Notes under the pieces: model-generated | The model's database searches: none | What the model was told of the DNA's origin: nothing | Seen by the model: the letters and a program-made list of their open reading frames with translations, nothing else | Shown here: positions 21,048 through 30,260 of the stretch, piece after piece | Position numbering within the stretch: position 1 is the first letter of the stretch | Layout: every line of letters begins with the position of its first letter | Assembly (NCBI GenBank): GCA_024516035.1 | Contig: CM044961.1 | Span: forward strand, 12,499,800-12,563,799 | Source of the DNA: Bactericera cockerelli | Lineage: Eukaryota; Arthropoda; Insecta; Hemiptera; Triozidae | DNA: 64,000 nucleotides | Direction of reading: 5' to 3' | Made by a program: the position numbers and the translations under genes

Positions 21048-21884
21048 CTGTGATGAGGACATTTCAGATTTCATAATGGGTAATGAAAAAAAAAAAAAAA
21101 AAAAAAAAACATTTACCTCTTTTTAATTTCCTTATCCTATCTATAGGTATACGAGTATAGTTTTTTTTTGTTTGTTTTTTTTTTTTTAATAATTTTATTT
21201 ACAATCTACCATTAATATAAGTATAAAATACAATTGTAATAAGCAATTTGGCTGAATTGGTGTAAAATGACATGAGAGAGGAATCATTCAGTAATGATAC
21301 CCCCATTTATAGTATAGTAAGGAAAGAAATGGAATCACCCAAAAAAATTAAAATTCATATAAATTTGGGTTTAATAATATTCAATCGATACTAAGTAGGA
21401 GATACAGAGTTAAAATAGAAATTTCAATTATTAATGCTACGAGTATGAGGATCAGAGGAACTCGGAAAAGAATTCGTGGTGTTGGATGTGAAGATGGTTC
21501 GGGAGTGTTTGACGTTGCCGAGATATGATTGTAAAGAGTATTTTTTATGAAATAATCTCAATATATTGGTACCCCCCCCTATCATCTTCTAAAAACAAGA
21601 AGAAAAAAAAAAAAAAAAAAAAAACAAAAGAGATTTTTATTGTTGGGTAATTTTGTGCTTAGGATTTTGGTTTGAACTGCGAACAAAAAGGGACTTTTTA
21701 GTCCTACTCCGACAGTATATATAATATTCTTTTTTGCTTATTTAATTTGTCATTTGTTTGTTTTTTTTTCTTCTTAATTTTATACTGTTACCATATTCTG
21801 TCCTTCTAATAAAGCATACTATAATAATAATAATAATAAAATATATTAATTTTTAATTGTACAAAAAGTAACATCGCAACTCAC

Positions 21885-22201
21885 CTCTCTCTCGTCGTCA
21901 CAGGAGGGCGGAGGTGTGGGGGCGGGGGAGGTGGTGGCGATCACGCTGGTGGCTCCCAGCACCAGGTCGCTCGTGTTCTCCGGGCTGCTCTGGCGGGAGG
22001 TGAAGTCTATCGCCTCCAGCAGATAGTTGAACGGGTACATGGACTTGCGGGCCTTCTTGGGGAGGCGTGGTGGGGGTGCTGGGGGGGCGAGGAGGAGGAG
22101 GAGGAGGAGGGGTGCATGATCACGCTGGCCGGGTGACCACCACCGCTACTACTGCTGCTACTGCTACTGCTGGAAGGAACTGGTAATTTTTGACTGAGCA
22201 C
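21885..22201 (-). CDS. GATA-factor exon 5, frame broken in a Ser/Pro tract
   Basis: Acceptor TCCTCCTCAG, donor GTGAGT. The first part reads VLSQKLPVP, poly-Ser, GGGHPASVIMHP, poly-Ser, PPQHPHHA. The last part, in another frame, reads PKKARKSMYPFNYLLEAIDF and continues to CDDERE at the donor in phase 0. Length 317 is one short of a multiple of three; the break lies near the G7/GAG runs at 22060-22110. KKARK is basic and could contribute to nuclear import (inference). An alternative acceptor inside the exon does not restore the phase. Confidence 0.82.
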
Positions 22202-22652
22202 CTGAGGAGGAGACAGACATTGAAGAAGATTTTAATTGCATTTCATAATTTTTTTTTGTACAAAGATTGAATTATATTAGGATGACAGATACGTGGCATT
22301 TACAATATTTAAAGAAGATGAAGAGATAGTATTAACCAAGTAAAATAAAATAACACTATATATAACAAAAAAAAAGAAGAAGAAAAAAAAAAGGAATCGT
22401 TCTACATATAAAGGGCATGGTCACTGCCGGCCGCAATCTCTTTCACCCAACCCTAATTTTTTTATAGGCTTTCTTTTTTAATGGCAGGTTTCTCACTGGA
22501 GTGAACTCTTCCACCCAACCATAGCTCTTCTACCCAACCTTAATAACAGTCGTGACATAGTAGAATCTCGCTAACTCGAAATGCCGGTACGTCGAAAATC
22601 TCGTCAACTCAAAAGAATTCTTCGGACCTTGTCGAACTTCGTTCCTTATACC

Positions 22653-22790
22653 GACCTTAGTAGCTTGATCGATTAGACGGCGGACTTGTAACTTGGAAGT
22701 CAGTGGTTCAAGTCCCAAGGTTTCAGCGTAGACTTAGTAAAGTGAGTTTGAGTAGTTGTGATATCACGAAAGTGATTAGCACAAATATGT
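22653..22790 (+). mobile_element. SINE family 1
   Basis: CCGACCTTAGTAGCTTGATCG head, B box GGTTCAAGTCC, body to GATTAGCACAAATATG. Confidence 0.82.
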
Positions 22791-22865
22791 ATATATAAAA
22801 AATACTTCGTTCCATATTGAAAATCGCGTTGTCTCGAAATGACGCTTCTCTCTCTTGTATTTCGC

Positions 22866-23062
22866 TGTCCCTGTAGCTCAGTGGTAAAGGCGGCACTCTG
22901 TGAATCCAGAGATTCCAGAGGTCGAAACCCAGCCGGGACATGACAAGTTATCCTCCCATTTGTGGGATTTTTACCACATAATAATATGTCTTGGGCTTAC
23001 TGCTGGAATAATGGGACTTTATTAGTTCTAATCGGGCAGTATAAATAAGGCGATATTATTAT
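22866..23062 (+). mobile_element. SINE family 2
   Basis: Head CTGTAGCTCAGTGGTAAAGG, body with GACAAGTTATCCTCCCATTT, tail GGCGATATTATTAT. Confidence 0.85.
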
Positions 23063-23279
23063 CATAGGTATATATTTTATTTTGATACATCATCATCTTC
23101 TCGTTTTTAATCCAAGTTTGAAGACCTCAGGATTAAAAATGCATCTTCTGATTCAGTTCAATACTTTTCTTAGGATATGGGCAGTACCCATCAAAACGAC
23201 ATCTTGGATGGCAGACTCTTGATATATATCCCAGGTATTTGTGATAGATTTGAGTGTAAAGATTTTGGGATCACACCAA

Positions 23280-23406
23280 CACCCGTATTTATGAACAGCG
23301 AATATTGTCTGAGCACTGTCTCAAGCAAGGTATTGGCCAGTAATATTACAGGAAATCATGCTTCAGACCATGCTCAAACGGCGTTTTCTGTTCATAAATA
23401 CGGCTG
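23280..23406 (+). mobile_element. 127-bp MITE, copy 2
   Basis: Same ends as the copy at 10913; 3-bp duplication CAA (23277-23279, 23407-23409). Confidence 0.9.
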
Positions 23407-23529
23407 CAAGAGCTCCAACCACAACAGGAATTATCTTGACTTTGAGGTTCCACATCCTCTCAATTTCTATGTCTAGATCTCGATATTTTAAGCCCCTTCT
23501 CAAATTATTATTATTATTATTATTATTAC

Positions 23530-23685
23530 CTCGTCGGGCAGGGCGCGCAGTGCACACCCACTCCCCTCCTCCTGGGCCTGGTCCTCGCCCTCGTGGGTGC
23601 GGGTGGGGTTCCTCTGCTTGCGGCGGTAGGGTGCCACGGCGGGGGCGGCGGCGGGCGTCCCGTGCTTGCTCGAGTCGTCCAGCTT
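23530..23685 (-). CDS. GATA-factor exon 4
   Basis: 156 bp, phase 0 at both ends. Acceptor TTCTCCCCAG. Encodes KLDDSSKHGTPAAAPAVAPY, then basic RRKQRNPTRTH and an acidic GEDQAQEE end. No domain recognised. The donor is GTAATAATAA: the intron begins directly with a (TAA)n run of about eight repeats. Confidence 0.85.
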
Positions 23686-23736
23686 CTGGGGAGAAGGGGG
23701 GAGCCGTGTTAGCAAGGGGGGTGGGTGTTGGGTGTC

Positions 23737-23912
23737 TCTCAAGGGTTGCGTGGAAGAGATTGCCAGAGGCCAATAACCTCGACCTTTAGTTAGGACATCT
23801 GTATATATTTTATCTATGTTATGTTTTCTTTTCTTGTTTATATACTGTTCTAAATTTTGTAATTTTTATAATTACTTGTTTGTACGTCCTATTGGATAAA
23901 TAATTAAAAAAA
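23737..23912 (+). mobile_element. LINE or SINE 3' end (type GGTTGGGTGGAAGAG)
   Basis: Starts CAAGGGTTGCGTGGAAGAGA, has the partly inverted AGGCCAATAACC segment and ends GGATAAATAATTAAAAAA. A close relative is at 24910-25087. No coding part. Confidence 0.6.
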
Positions 23913-24325
23913 AAAAAATAATGTACATTATGTATATTTTTTTACATCATTTTTTCTGTTTTTCTTTTCAACATTGTTCCCAATTTTGCAAACTAATTTG
24001 TAATTATGTGTATGAACAAATGCCCTTATAGATATGTATATAAAAAAAGTTTAATAATAATATACTCTCTACTAACTATGTATCAGCAGGTGATACTTTC
24101 CTCATGCGCTGTACTGACTATGTACCCAACTACCTAATTATAAAATAGGGTAACAACAACAAAGAGGCAGGACCCTGTCTTCATTCCACAAGTACATACG
24201 TACAATGGTCACAATAGATCTAAATAGAGGTCGGTGAGATAATTGGTGCTTCTCTTGTGAAACTCCAACCAGTCTTTAATAATGTATTGTACGTATGTAA
24301 CTTGTGTTACAATTCACAACATTAA

Positions 24326-24452
24326 CACCCGTATTTATGAACAGCGAATTTTGTCTGAGCACTGTCTCAAGAAAGGTATTGGCCAATAATATTAAAGGAA
24401 ATCATGCTTCAGACCATGCTCAAACGGCGTTTGCTGTTCATAAATACGGCTG
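24326..24452 (+). mobile_element. 127-bp MITE, copy 3
   Basis: Same ends as the copies at 10913 and 23280; 3-bp duplication TAA (24323-24325, 24453-24455). Confidence 0.9.
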
Positions 24453-24775
24453 TAAGTCAAGTTAAGCTAAGTTCCCATTTTACTTCTGGGGTCACCTCCT
24501 AAAGAACACAACTTACATTTTATCTCTTGGTTTTAATGTGGTGTACTAAACTATAAAGTTGAAAAACACCACTTTAATATAATAGAAGATAGATAGAAGA
24601 AGATACATCTCTTGGTTTATGGTAAATTTGAATTTCAAGGGTCCACATTTCTAACTTGGAACTTGAAGAATTATTGTGACACAGGGGCCAGAACTGTGGA
24701 CCACGAGCACTAGTCAAACCCGTCACACCAGGCAGCCTGGCTGTACTCTGCTGCGAATGTTACTTACGAAGGGAA

Positions 24776-24911
24776 ACCGACCTCAGTAGCTTGATAGATG
24801 AAGCGGCGGACTTGTAACCTGGAGGTCGGTGGTTCAAGGCCCGGTTTCAGCGTAGATTTAGTAAAGCGAGTTTGAGTAGTCGTGATATCACGAAAGTGAT
24901 TAACACAAATA
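24776..24911 (+). mobile_element. SINE family 1
   Basis: Head ACCGACCTCAGTAGCTTGAT, B box GGTTCAAGGCC, body to GTGATTAACACAAATA, joined at once to the LINE-type tail that follows. Confidence 0.82.
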
Positions 24912-25087
24912 AGGGTTGGGTGGAAGAGATTGCTACAGGCAATAACCCTGCCCTTTAGGTAGGACATTTCTCTCTTTTTTTTCCTTCTTGTATATTTGTT
25001 TAATCTTTTTGTTTTTCTTTATATTTCATTGTGTTCTACTGTATATATTTTTTGTTCTACTTAATAAAGCTTAAAAAAAAAAAAAAA
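24910..25087 (+). mobile_element. LINE or SINE 3' end with poly(A)
   Basis: GGGTTGGGTGGAAGAGATTG, AATAACCCTGCCCTTTAGG, then AATAAAGCTT and an A14 tail. Placed directly behind a family-1 SINE, so the SINE may use this as its 3' end in longer copies. Confidence 0.6.
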
Positions 25088-25111
25088 TGATAACTTTCTA
25101 TTTGTACTTAC

Positions 25112-25241
25112 GAAGGGAGGCAGGGCCGGACTGATGGGCAGGTTGGTGCGGTTGGTAAGTACGGCGCCCTCGGAGGAGCAGGGGGGCCTGATGATGGGCA
25201 GCTCGGCGGAGATGAGAGAGCGGAGAATGGAGTTGGCGCCC
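25112..25241 (-). CDS. GATA-factor exon 3
   Basis: Acceptor CCACCTCCTCAG, donor GTAAGT. Enters in phase 2 (CGG GG|G GGC) and leaves in phase 0. Encodes GANSILRSLISAELPIIRPP then CSSEGAVLTNRTNLPISPAL-PPF. The hydrophobic start may form a short helix. No known domain. Confidence 0.87.
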
Positions 25242-25278
25242 CTGAGGAGGTGGATAGCGAGGGATTAACACTAGATTA

Positions 25279-25485
25279 ACCGGTAGCTCAGTGGTAAAGG
25301 CGGCACTCTGTGAATCCAGAGGTTTCCAGAGGTCGTGGGTTCGAAACCCAGCCGGGACATGACAAGTTATTCTCCCATTTGGGATTTTTACCACATAATA
25401 ATACGTCTTGGGCTTACTGCTGGAATAATGGGACTTTAATAGTTCTTATCGGGCATTATAAATAAGGCTATATTATTATTTTTAG
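25279..25485 (+). mobile_element. SINE family 2
   Basis: Best-preserved head in the window: CGGTAGCTCAGTGGTAAAGG, B box GGTTCGAAACC, CAGCCGGGACA, then body and ATTATT tail. Confidence 0.87.
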
Positions 25486-25965
25486 AGTTAATGTAGTAGC
25501 GTAAACTACGCCGAAGTTTCCTGATTGTCTCTTAACCTGAAGGTCAGTAGATAATAGTTTCAGTGTATTATGTCTGTTTTTAACATTTTAGATAATTCTC
25601 AACACAACTATTCCCAGCTCACCCTGGTCCACAATTTTTATCTGCGTGATTTGACGCGGGACTTGACATCATCGTGAAGACTTTTGGCTTTTTTTTTTAA
25701 AACAAAATACTCTAAAAATATAGTGAGTTTATGAGGTACTATTACCCTATTTGTTGTAATATTATACAATAAAACTCTGTTAAAAAAGTGTTTTTTTTCT
25801 TCAAGTGTTTCAAGTCTCCTGAAACCCATTTGAAATTGGTCAGTTAGCTAGGCTGGTTGAGGGTTTTGTTCATGTTAGTCGCCTCTTGCGACAGGGGGAA
25901 TAACACTAGAAAGAGTATGGAGGTGCATAGCAGGAGATTAACACTAGACTAGAGTTTGTACTCAC

Positions 25966-26062
25966 CCCCGGTTGAGGAAGTGCTGTATCCGGCTCTGTTC
26001 GTGGCGGAGTCTGTTTTCATCTATCACCAGCTCTGTGGAGTCAGGGTCTCCTTCGCCTCCAC
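25966..26062 (-). CDS. GATA-factor exon 2
   Basis: 97 bp. Acceptor TGTGTCCCCCAG, donor GTGAGT. Enters in phase 1, so it joins any donor of the upstream repeat array in frame (GAC TAT G|GT GGA), and leaves in phase 2. Encodes GGEGDPDSTELVIDENRLRH then EQSRIQHFLNR, acidic then helical. Confidence 0.87.
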
Positions 26063-26197
26063 CTGGGGGACACAATGACATCAATTTTTAACTGCCTCAA
26101 AACAAAGGAATTTTTTTTTTTTAATACATAGTCTGAAATAATTTTAGTCCTTTAACATTGATTCTGGAATATTCTTCAACAAAAAAATTGGGTCACC

Positions 26198-26757
26198 CCA
26201 CCTTCATACTTACACTCCACATTTCAACCTCTGCAAAGTTTTCATTCACACAATACACGTTCACAACACCTCCTCAACATTCCACTTCATCGCACAGACT
26301 ACATGAGTAAAAGTTTCACTGTAAATGCTGCCAGATTGTGGAATCAGCTTCCAGAGGAACTCAGAGTCTTGGAAAGTCGTACGTTATTTAAGATGAAATC
26401 AAAGGAATACATTTTTGCATTGGATCAGTGATATTGTATATATGTTGTACATTGTATATTTTGTATAATTGTGTAGCCCTCCTTCCCCCCCCCCCCCCCC
26501 CCCCCCCCCATTTTAACCCATATTTCATTATTTTATTTTTCTTCTTTTTATGTATATAATTTCTTTTCTTTTTTCTTTGTCTTCTTCTTTTTTCTCTCTT
26601 TCATCTTTTTTTTATCAAGGGTGGTGCGGAAGAGAATGCCGTTGGCATTAGCACCGCCCTTGATCAAGTTTTGTTTTGTTAATTTTAATTTCTATGTATG
26701 TATATATTCTATGTTATTTGTAAATAAAACTTGATCCAAAATGTTTAATAATAATAA
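26198..26757 (+). mobile_element. 5'-truncated LINE copy 1
   Basis: Begins at CACCTTCATACTTACACTCC, includes the C-terminal reading frame (SFTVNAARLWNQLPEELR), a long C run (26487-26509), a 3'-UTR hairpin built from AAGGGTGGTGC and GCACCGCCCTT, and ends in AATAATAATAA. Nearly identical to the 3' half of copy 2. Confidence 0.85.
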
Positions 26758-26827
26758 CAAATCAATAGAAAGAAACCTTGACATCAATTTTGACTGCCTC
26801 AAAAAAAGCAAAAAAAATTAATACTCT

Positions 26828-26876
26828 GAAATAATTTTAATCCCGTAACATTGAATTACGGGATTAAAATTATTTC
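26828..26876. other. 21-bp perfect inverted repeat at a LINE 5' junction
   Basis: Arms 26828-26848 and 26856-26876 with a 7-nt loop (CATTGAA). The left arm is flanking DNA that also occurs near 26136; the right arm is its inverted copy fused to the LINE. Consistent with fold-back priming during integration (inference). Confidence 0.9.
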
Positions 26877-27696
26877 TTCGGTTGATAATATCAATAATGC
26901 TATTCAAATGTTGAACGATGACCTTCAACAATTACATCATTGGACTATGACTCATGGTATTTTACCAAATCCTAAAAAATTTCAATGTATCATAATAGGA
27001 TCCTCTCCCCTTTTAGATAGGTTATCAAGAATCACAGTCCATCCCATCAGTTTCAACTCCACTACTATTCCTTTTTCTGACACAGTTAAAAACTTGGGCC
27101 TTCTCTTTGATTCGAATCTTTCATGGAATTCACAAGTTATTAATGTTGGGAAAAGAGTCTTCAGAAAATTCCATTCTTTAAATCGCATGAAAAAGTTTTT
27201 ACCTCTAAAGACAAAAAAACTTTTAAGCACGTCTCTCATATTCCCAACTATAGAGTACGGAGGAATAGTTTTTAGCAATATGAATGGATTAAACATGAAT
27301 AAACTTCAGACTTACCAAAATGCTTGCATTCGTTATATCTTCGGGTTAAGGAAATATGACCATGTTTCTAACCTAAGAAGATCGCTGACGTGGTTGACTA
27401 TTACGAGAAGACTGGAGCATCAGACATTATGTCTTTTGTGGAAAATCATGAACGAAGAAACAACACCTTCATACTTACACTCCACATTTCAACCTCTGCA
27501 AAGTTTTCATTCACACAATACACGTTCACAACACCTCCTCAACATTCCACTTCATCGCACAGACTTCATGAGTAAAAGTTTCACTGTAAATGCTGCCAGA
27601 TTGTGGAATCAGCTTCCAGAGGAACTCAGAGTCTTGGAAAGTCGTACGTTATTTAAGATGAAATCAAAGGAATACATTTTTGCATTGGATCAGTGA
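26877..27696 (+). pseudogene. LINE reverse-transcriptase ORF, C-terminal fragment
   Basis: About 270 residues with no stop, from VDNINNAIQMLNDDL to a stop after EYIFALDQ. It holds the thumb/connection part seen after the RT core: KNLGLLFDSNLSWNSQV, YGGIVFSNMNG, HNTRSQHLLNIPLHRTDF, ARLWNQLPEELR. The catalytic YxDD core is absent because of 5' truncation, so the copy cannot move on its own. The open frame shows it is young. Confidence 0.88.
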
Positions 27697-28030
27697 TATT
27701 GTATATATGTTGTTATATTGTATATTTTGTATAATTGTGTAGCCCTCCTCCCCCCCCCCCCCCCCCCATTTTAACCCATATTTCATTATTTTATTTTTCT
27801 TCTTTTTATGTATATAATTTCTTTTCTTTTTTCTTTGTCTTTGTCTTCTTCTTTTTTCTCTCTTTTATCTTTTTTTTTTATCAAGGGTGGTGCGGAAGAG
27901 AATGCCGTTGGCATTAGCACCGCCCTTGATCAAGTTTTGTTGTGTTAATATTAATTTCCATGTATGTATATATTCAATGTTATTTGTAAATAAAACTTGA
28001 TCCAAAATGTTTAATAATAATAATAATAAT
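26877..28030 (+). mobile_element. 5'-truncated LINE copy 2 (I/Jockey-type)
   Basis: Non-LTR retrotransposon 3' part: end of the reverse-transcriptase ORF, 3' UTR with C17 run, hairpin region and (TAA)n tail. (TAA)n ends are typical of I-type elements. It is on the + strand, antisense to the GATA gene, in its intron. Confidence 0.85.
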
Positions 28031-28155
28031 TGATTCTGGAATATTCTAATACAAAAAACTTGGGTCACCCTGTATAGATCAATAGAAAGAAACCTTGCCT
28101 CAACGATTGAGCGACTGAGGTCAGTATAGTTCGGTATAAACTACTCAAAATCGCA

Positions 28156-28222
28156 CGGCATCATAGCTCGGTGGTGGTCAAGGCGTCGCACGTCGATCTG
28201 GTAATCCAGAGGTTGCGGGTTC
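28156..28222 (+). mobile_element. tRNA-like SINE head beside the donor array
   Basis: GCATCATAGCTCGGTGGTGG with GGTAATCCAGAGGTTGCGGG and TTCG at the end. The B-box-like GGGTTCG runs directly into the last repeat unit (TACTCACC). Only the head is present. Confidence 0.6.
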
Positions 28223-28228
28223 GTACTC

Positions 28229-28999
28229 ACCATAGTCCCCATGCGGGGCACTGTTGTACTCACCATAGTCCCCATGCGGGGCACTGTTGTACTCACCATA
28301 GTCCCCATTCGAGGCACTGTTGTACTCACCACCATAGTCCCCATGCGGGACACTGTTGTACTCAACACCATAGTCCCCATGCGGGGCACTGTTGTACTCA
28401 CCACCATAGTCCCCATGCGGGGCACTGTTGTACTCACCATAGTCCCCATGCGGGGCACTGTTGTACTCACCATAGTCCCCATGCGGGGCACTGTTGTACT
28501 CACCATAGTCCCCATGCGGGGCACTGTTGTACTCACCATAGTCCCCATGCGGGGCACTGTTGTACTCACCATAGTCCCCATGCGGGGCACTGTTGTACTC
28601 ACCATAGTCCCCATGCGGGGCACTGTTGTACTCACCATAGTCCCCATGCGGGGCACTGTTGTACTCACCACCATAGTCCCCATGCGGGGCACTGTTGTAC
28701 TCACCACCATAGTCCCCATGCGGGGCACTGTTGTACTCACAACCATAGTCCCCATGCGGGGCACTGTTGTACTCACCACCATAGTCCCCATGCGGGGCAC
28801 TGTTGTACTCACCATAGTCCCCATGCGGGGCACTGTTGTACTCACCATAGTCCCCATGCGGGGCACTGTTGTACTCACCATAGTCCCCATGCGGGGCACT
28901 GTTGTACTCACCATAGTCCCCATGCGGGGCACTGTTGTACTCACCATAGTCCCCATGCGGGGCACTGTTGTACTCACCATAGTCCCCATGCGGGGCACT
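28229..28999 (-). repeat. 33/36-bp minisatellite made of repeated 5' splice donors
   Basis: Twenty-three units; of the 22 intervals 15 are 33 bp and 7 are 36 bp. On the - strand each unit reads ..GGGGACTATGGTGAGTACAA.. and encodes EYNSAPHGDYG (extra G, C or V in 36-bp units). All but one unit (GTTGAG, near 28354) keep the donor core GTGAGT. Every change is a multiple of three. Confidence 0.95.
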
Positions 29000-29200
29000 G
29001 TTGTACTCGACGCTCTCCTCCTCTATTTTGACCACGGGTTCCATCATCAGGTGGTGGTGGGGGCCTTCCTCCTCCATGCTGGAGCCCCCGTCAGGGCCGG
29101 AGGAGCAGGGGGAGGCGAGAAGGGAGTCGTAGTCCTCGTCTATGCACGAGTCGTTGGAGGAGCGGTGCCCGCGGAGGGGCAGCTTCTCGGATTTGGCGCC
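28231..29200 (-). CDS. GATA-factor exon 1 of those visible (acidic, with donor array)
   Basis: Acceptor CGTTTCCCCCCAG before 29200, phase 0. The unique part encodes GAKSEKLPLRGHRSSNDSCI, then DEDYDSLLASPCSSGPDGGS, an acidic/His-rich stretch and PVVKIEEESV (a possible SUMO site VKIE, inference). It then enters the repeat. The nearest donor ends the exon at 28978 (223 nt); the farthest at 28231 (970 nt); all leave phase 1, matching exon 2. Protein length could thus vary by up to 249 residues of EYNSAPHGDYG repeats. An acidic Ser-rich N-terminal part is common in transcription factors. Upstream exons and the start codon were not found. Confidence 0.87.
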
Positions 29201-29323
29201 CTGGGGGGGAAACGAAACAGTGCATATAGTTATTATTAGGGGTCGCCCAGAATGAAAGACATCTCCATTAGGCAACTCGTATTGCCTCTTTGCATGAGGG
29301 GGAACATAATATTGTGAAATTCT

Positions 29324-29516
29324 GGATTCGCAGAGTGCCGCCTTTACCACTGAGCTACCGGGACAGGCTATTCTGTCAGTGGTCTTTGAATTATAATTTT
29401 TTGGACCAATGAGTAACACCCAGTGACGGCATTGCCTTGTTATTCTGTGCTACCCACAAAAAAAAAATTGAAAGAGGTTTCTTCTTCACCACAAACTAAT
29501 CATAATACATACGAAA
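29324..29516. mobile_element. SINE fragments (family 2 head, family 3 tail)
   Basis: 29324-29367 is a reversed family-2 head (CACTGAGCTACCGGGACAG). 29406-29516 matches the family-3 body (GACGGCATTGCC, GTGCTACCCACAAA) on the + strand. Confidence 0.6.
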
Positions 29517-29714
29517 ACTGAGGGTAAACGTTCTCTTTAATCTCATTATTGGAGGATAGACAAAGTATTTTATTGTATTCCCCAATTGTCGGAAATGCCA
29601 ACCTTGTGTGACGTTTATACTTGGGTCTGCTGAACCGAAGGTTTAAACTCACGACCTCTGGATCATAAGTAATCATCATATCATCATAGGGTGGCGTCAT
29701 CGTGGATGATGGTA

Positions 29715-29814
29715 NNNNNNNNNNNNNNNNNNNNNNNNNNNNNNNNNNNNNNNNNNNNNNNNNNNNNNNNNNNNNNNNNNNNNNNNNNNNNNNNNNNNNN
29801 NNNNNNNNNNNNNN
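29715..29814. other. assembly gap, 100 N
   Basis: Exactly 100 unknown bases, a conventional placeholder for a gap of unknown size. The 5' exons of the GATA gene may be in or beyond it. Confidence 1.
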
Positions 29815-29973
29815 CCACCTAACCCTTTAGTTTTCTACCTTTTCTACGCCTAAGAAACTGTTAGCTCTGAGGAGAACTCGTCCATCGACTGCGAGATGAA
29901 GAAATAGGAGACACGTTTTGTCTATGGAAAATTACTCTGAGCGTGTCATTGACAGCTACTAGCTCACGCTGTG

Positions 29974-29976
<3 letters not shown>

Positions 29977-30063
<87 letters not shown>

Positions 30064-30260
30064 GAGAGAGGAGAGAGAGAAAGACAGAGAGAGGGTGCTG
30101 GGAAAGAATAAAACAGAGAAATAGGTAAAATAAGAAAGGTTTCAAAACTTATAAAAAAAAGTGTAGACAGTTAAAAAAAAGAGTTTATAAGAAAAATTCA
30201 GAGAGAGAGAGAGAGAGAGAGATAAGAGAGGGAGAGAGAGAGAGATAAGAGAAATAGAAA
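29977..30260. repeat. (GA)n microsatellite cluster
   Basis: Long GA dinucleotide run 29977-30078 and further GAGA tracts to about 30260. Similar tracts lie at 34561-34600 and 34655-34684. The Ser/Leu and Arg/Glu open frames are repeat artefacts. Confidence 0.95.

Noticed and set aside
28229..28999. CRISPR-like array
   Set aside because: Repeats are contiguous with no unique spacers, in a eukaryotic gene.
28141..29239. Long frames on both strands encoding TVPRMGTMVS or CCTHHSPHAGH repeats
   Set aside because: Other-frame readings of the donor-array repeat; only the EYNSAPHGDYG frame joins a unique coding part.
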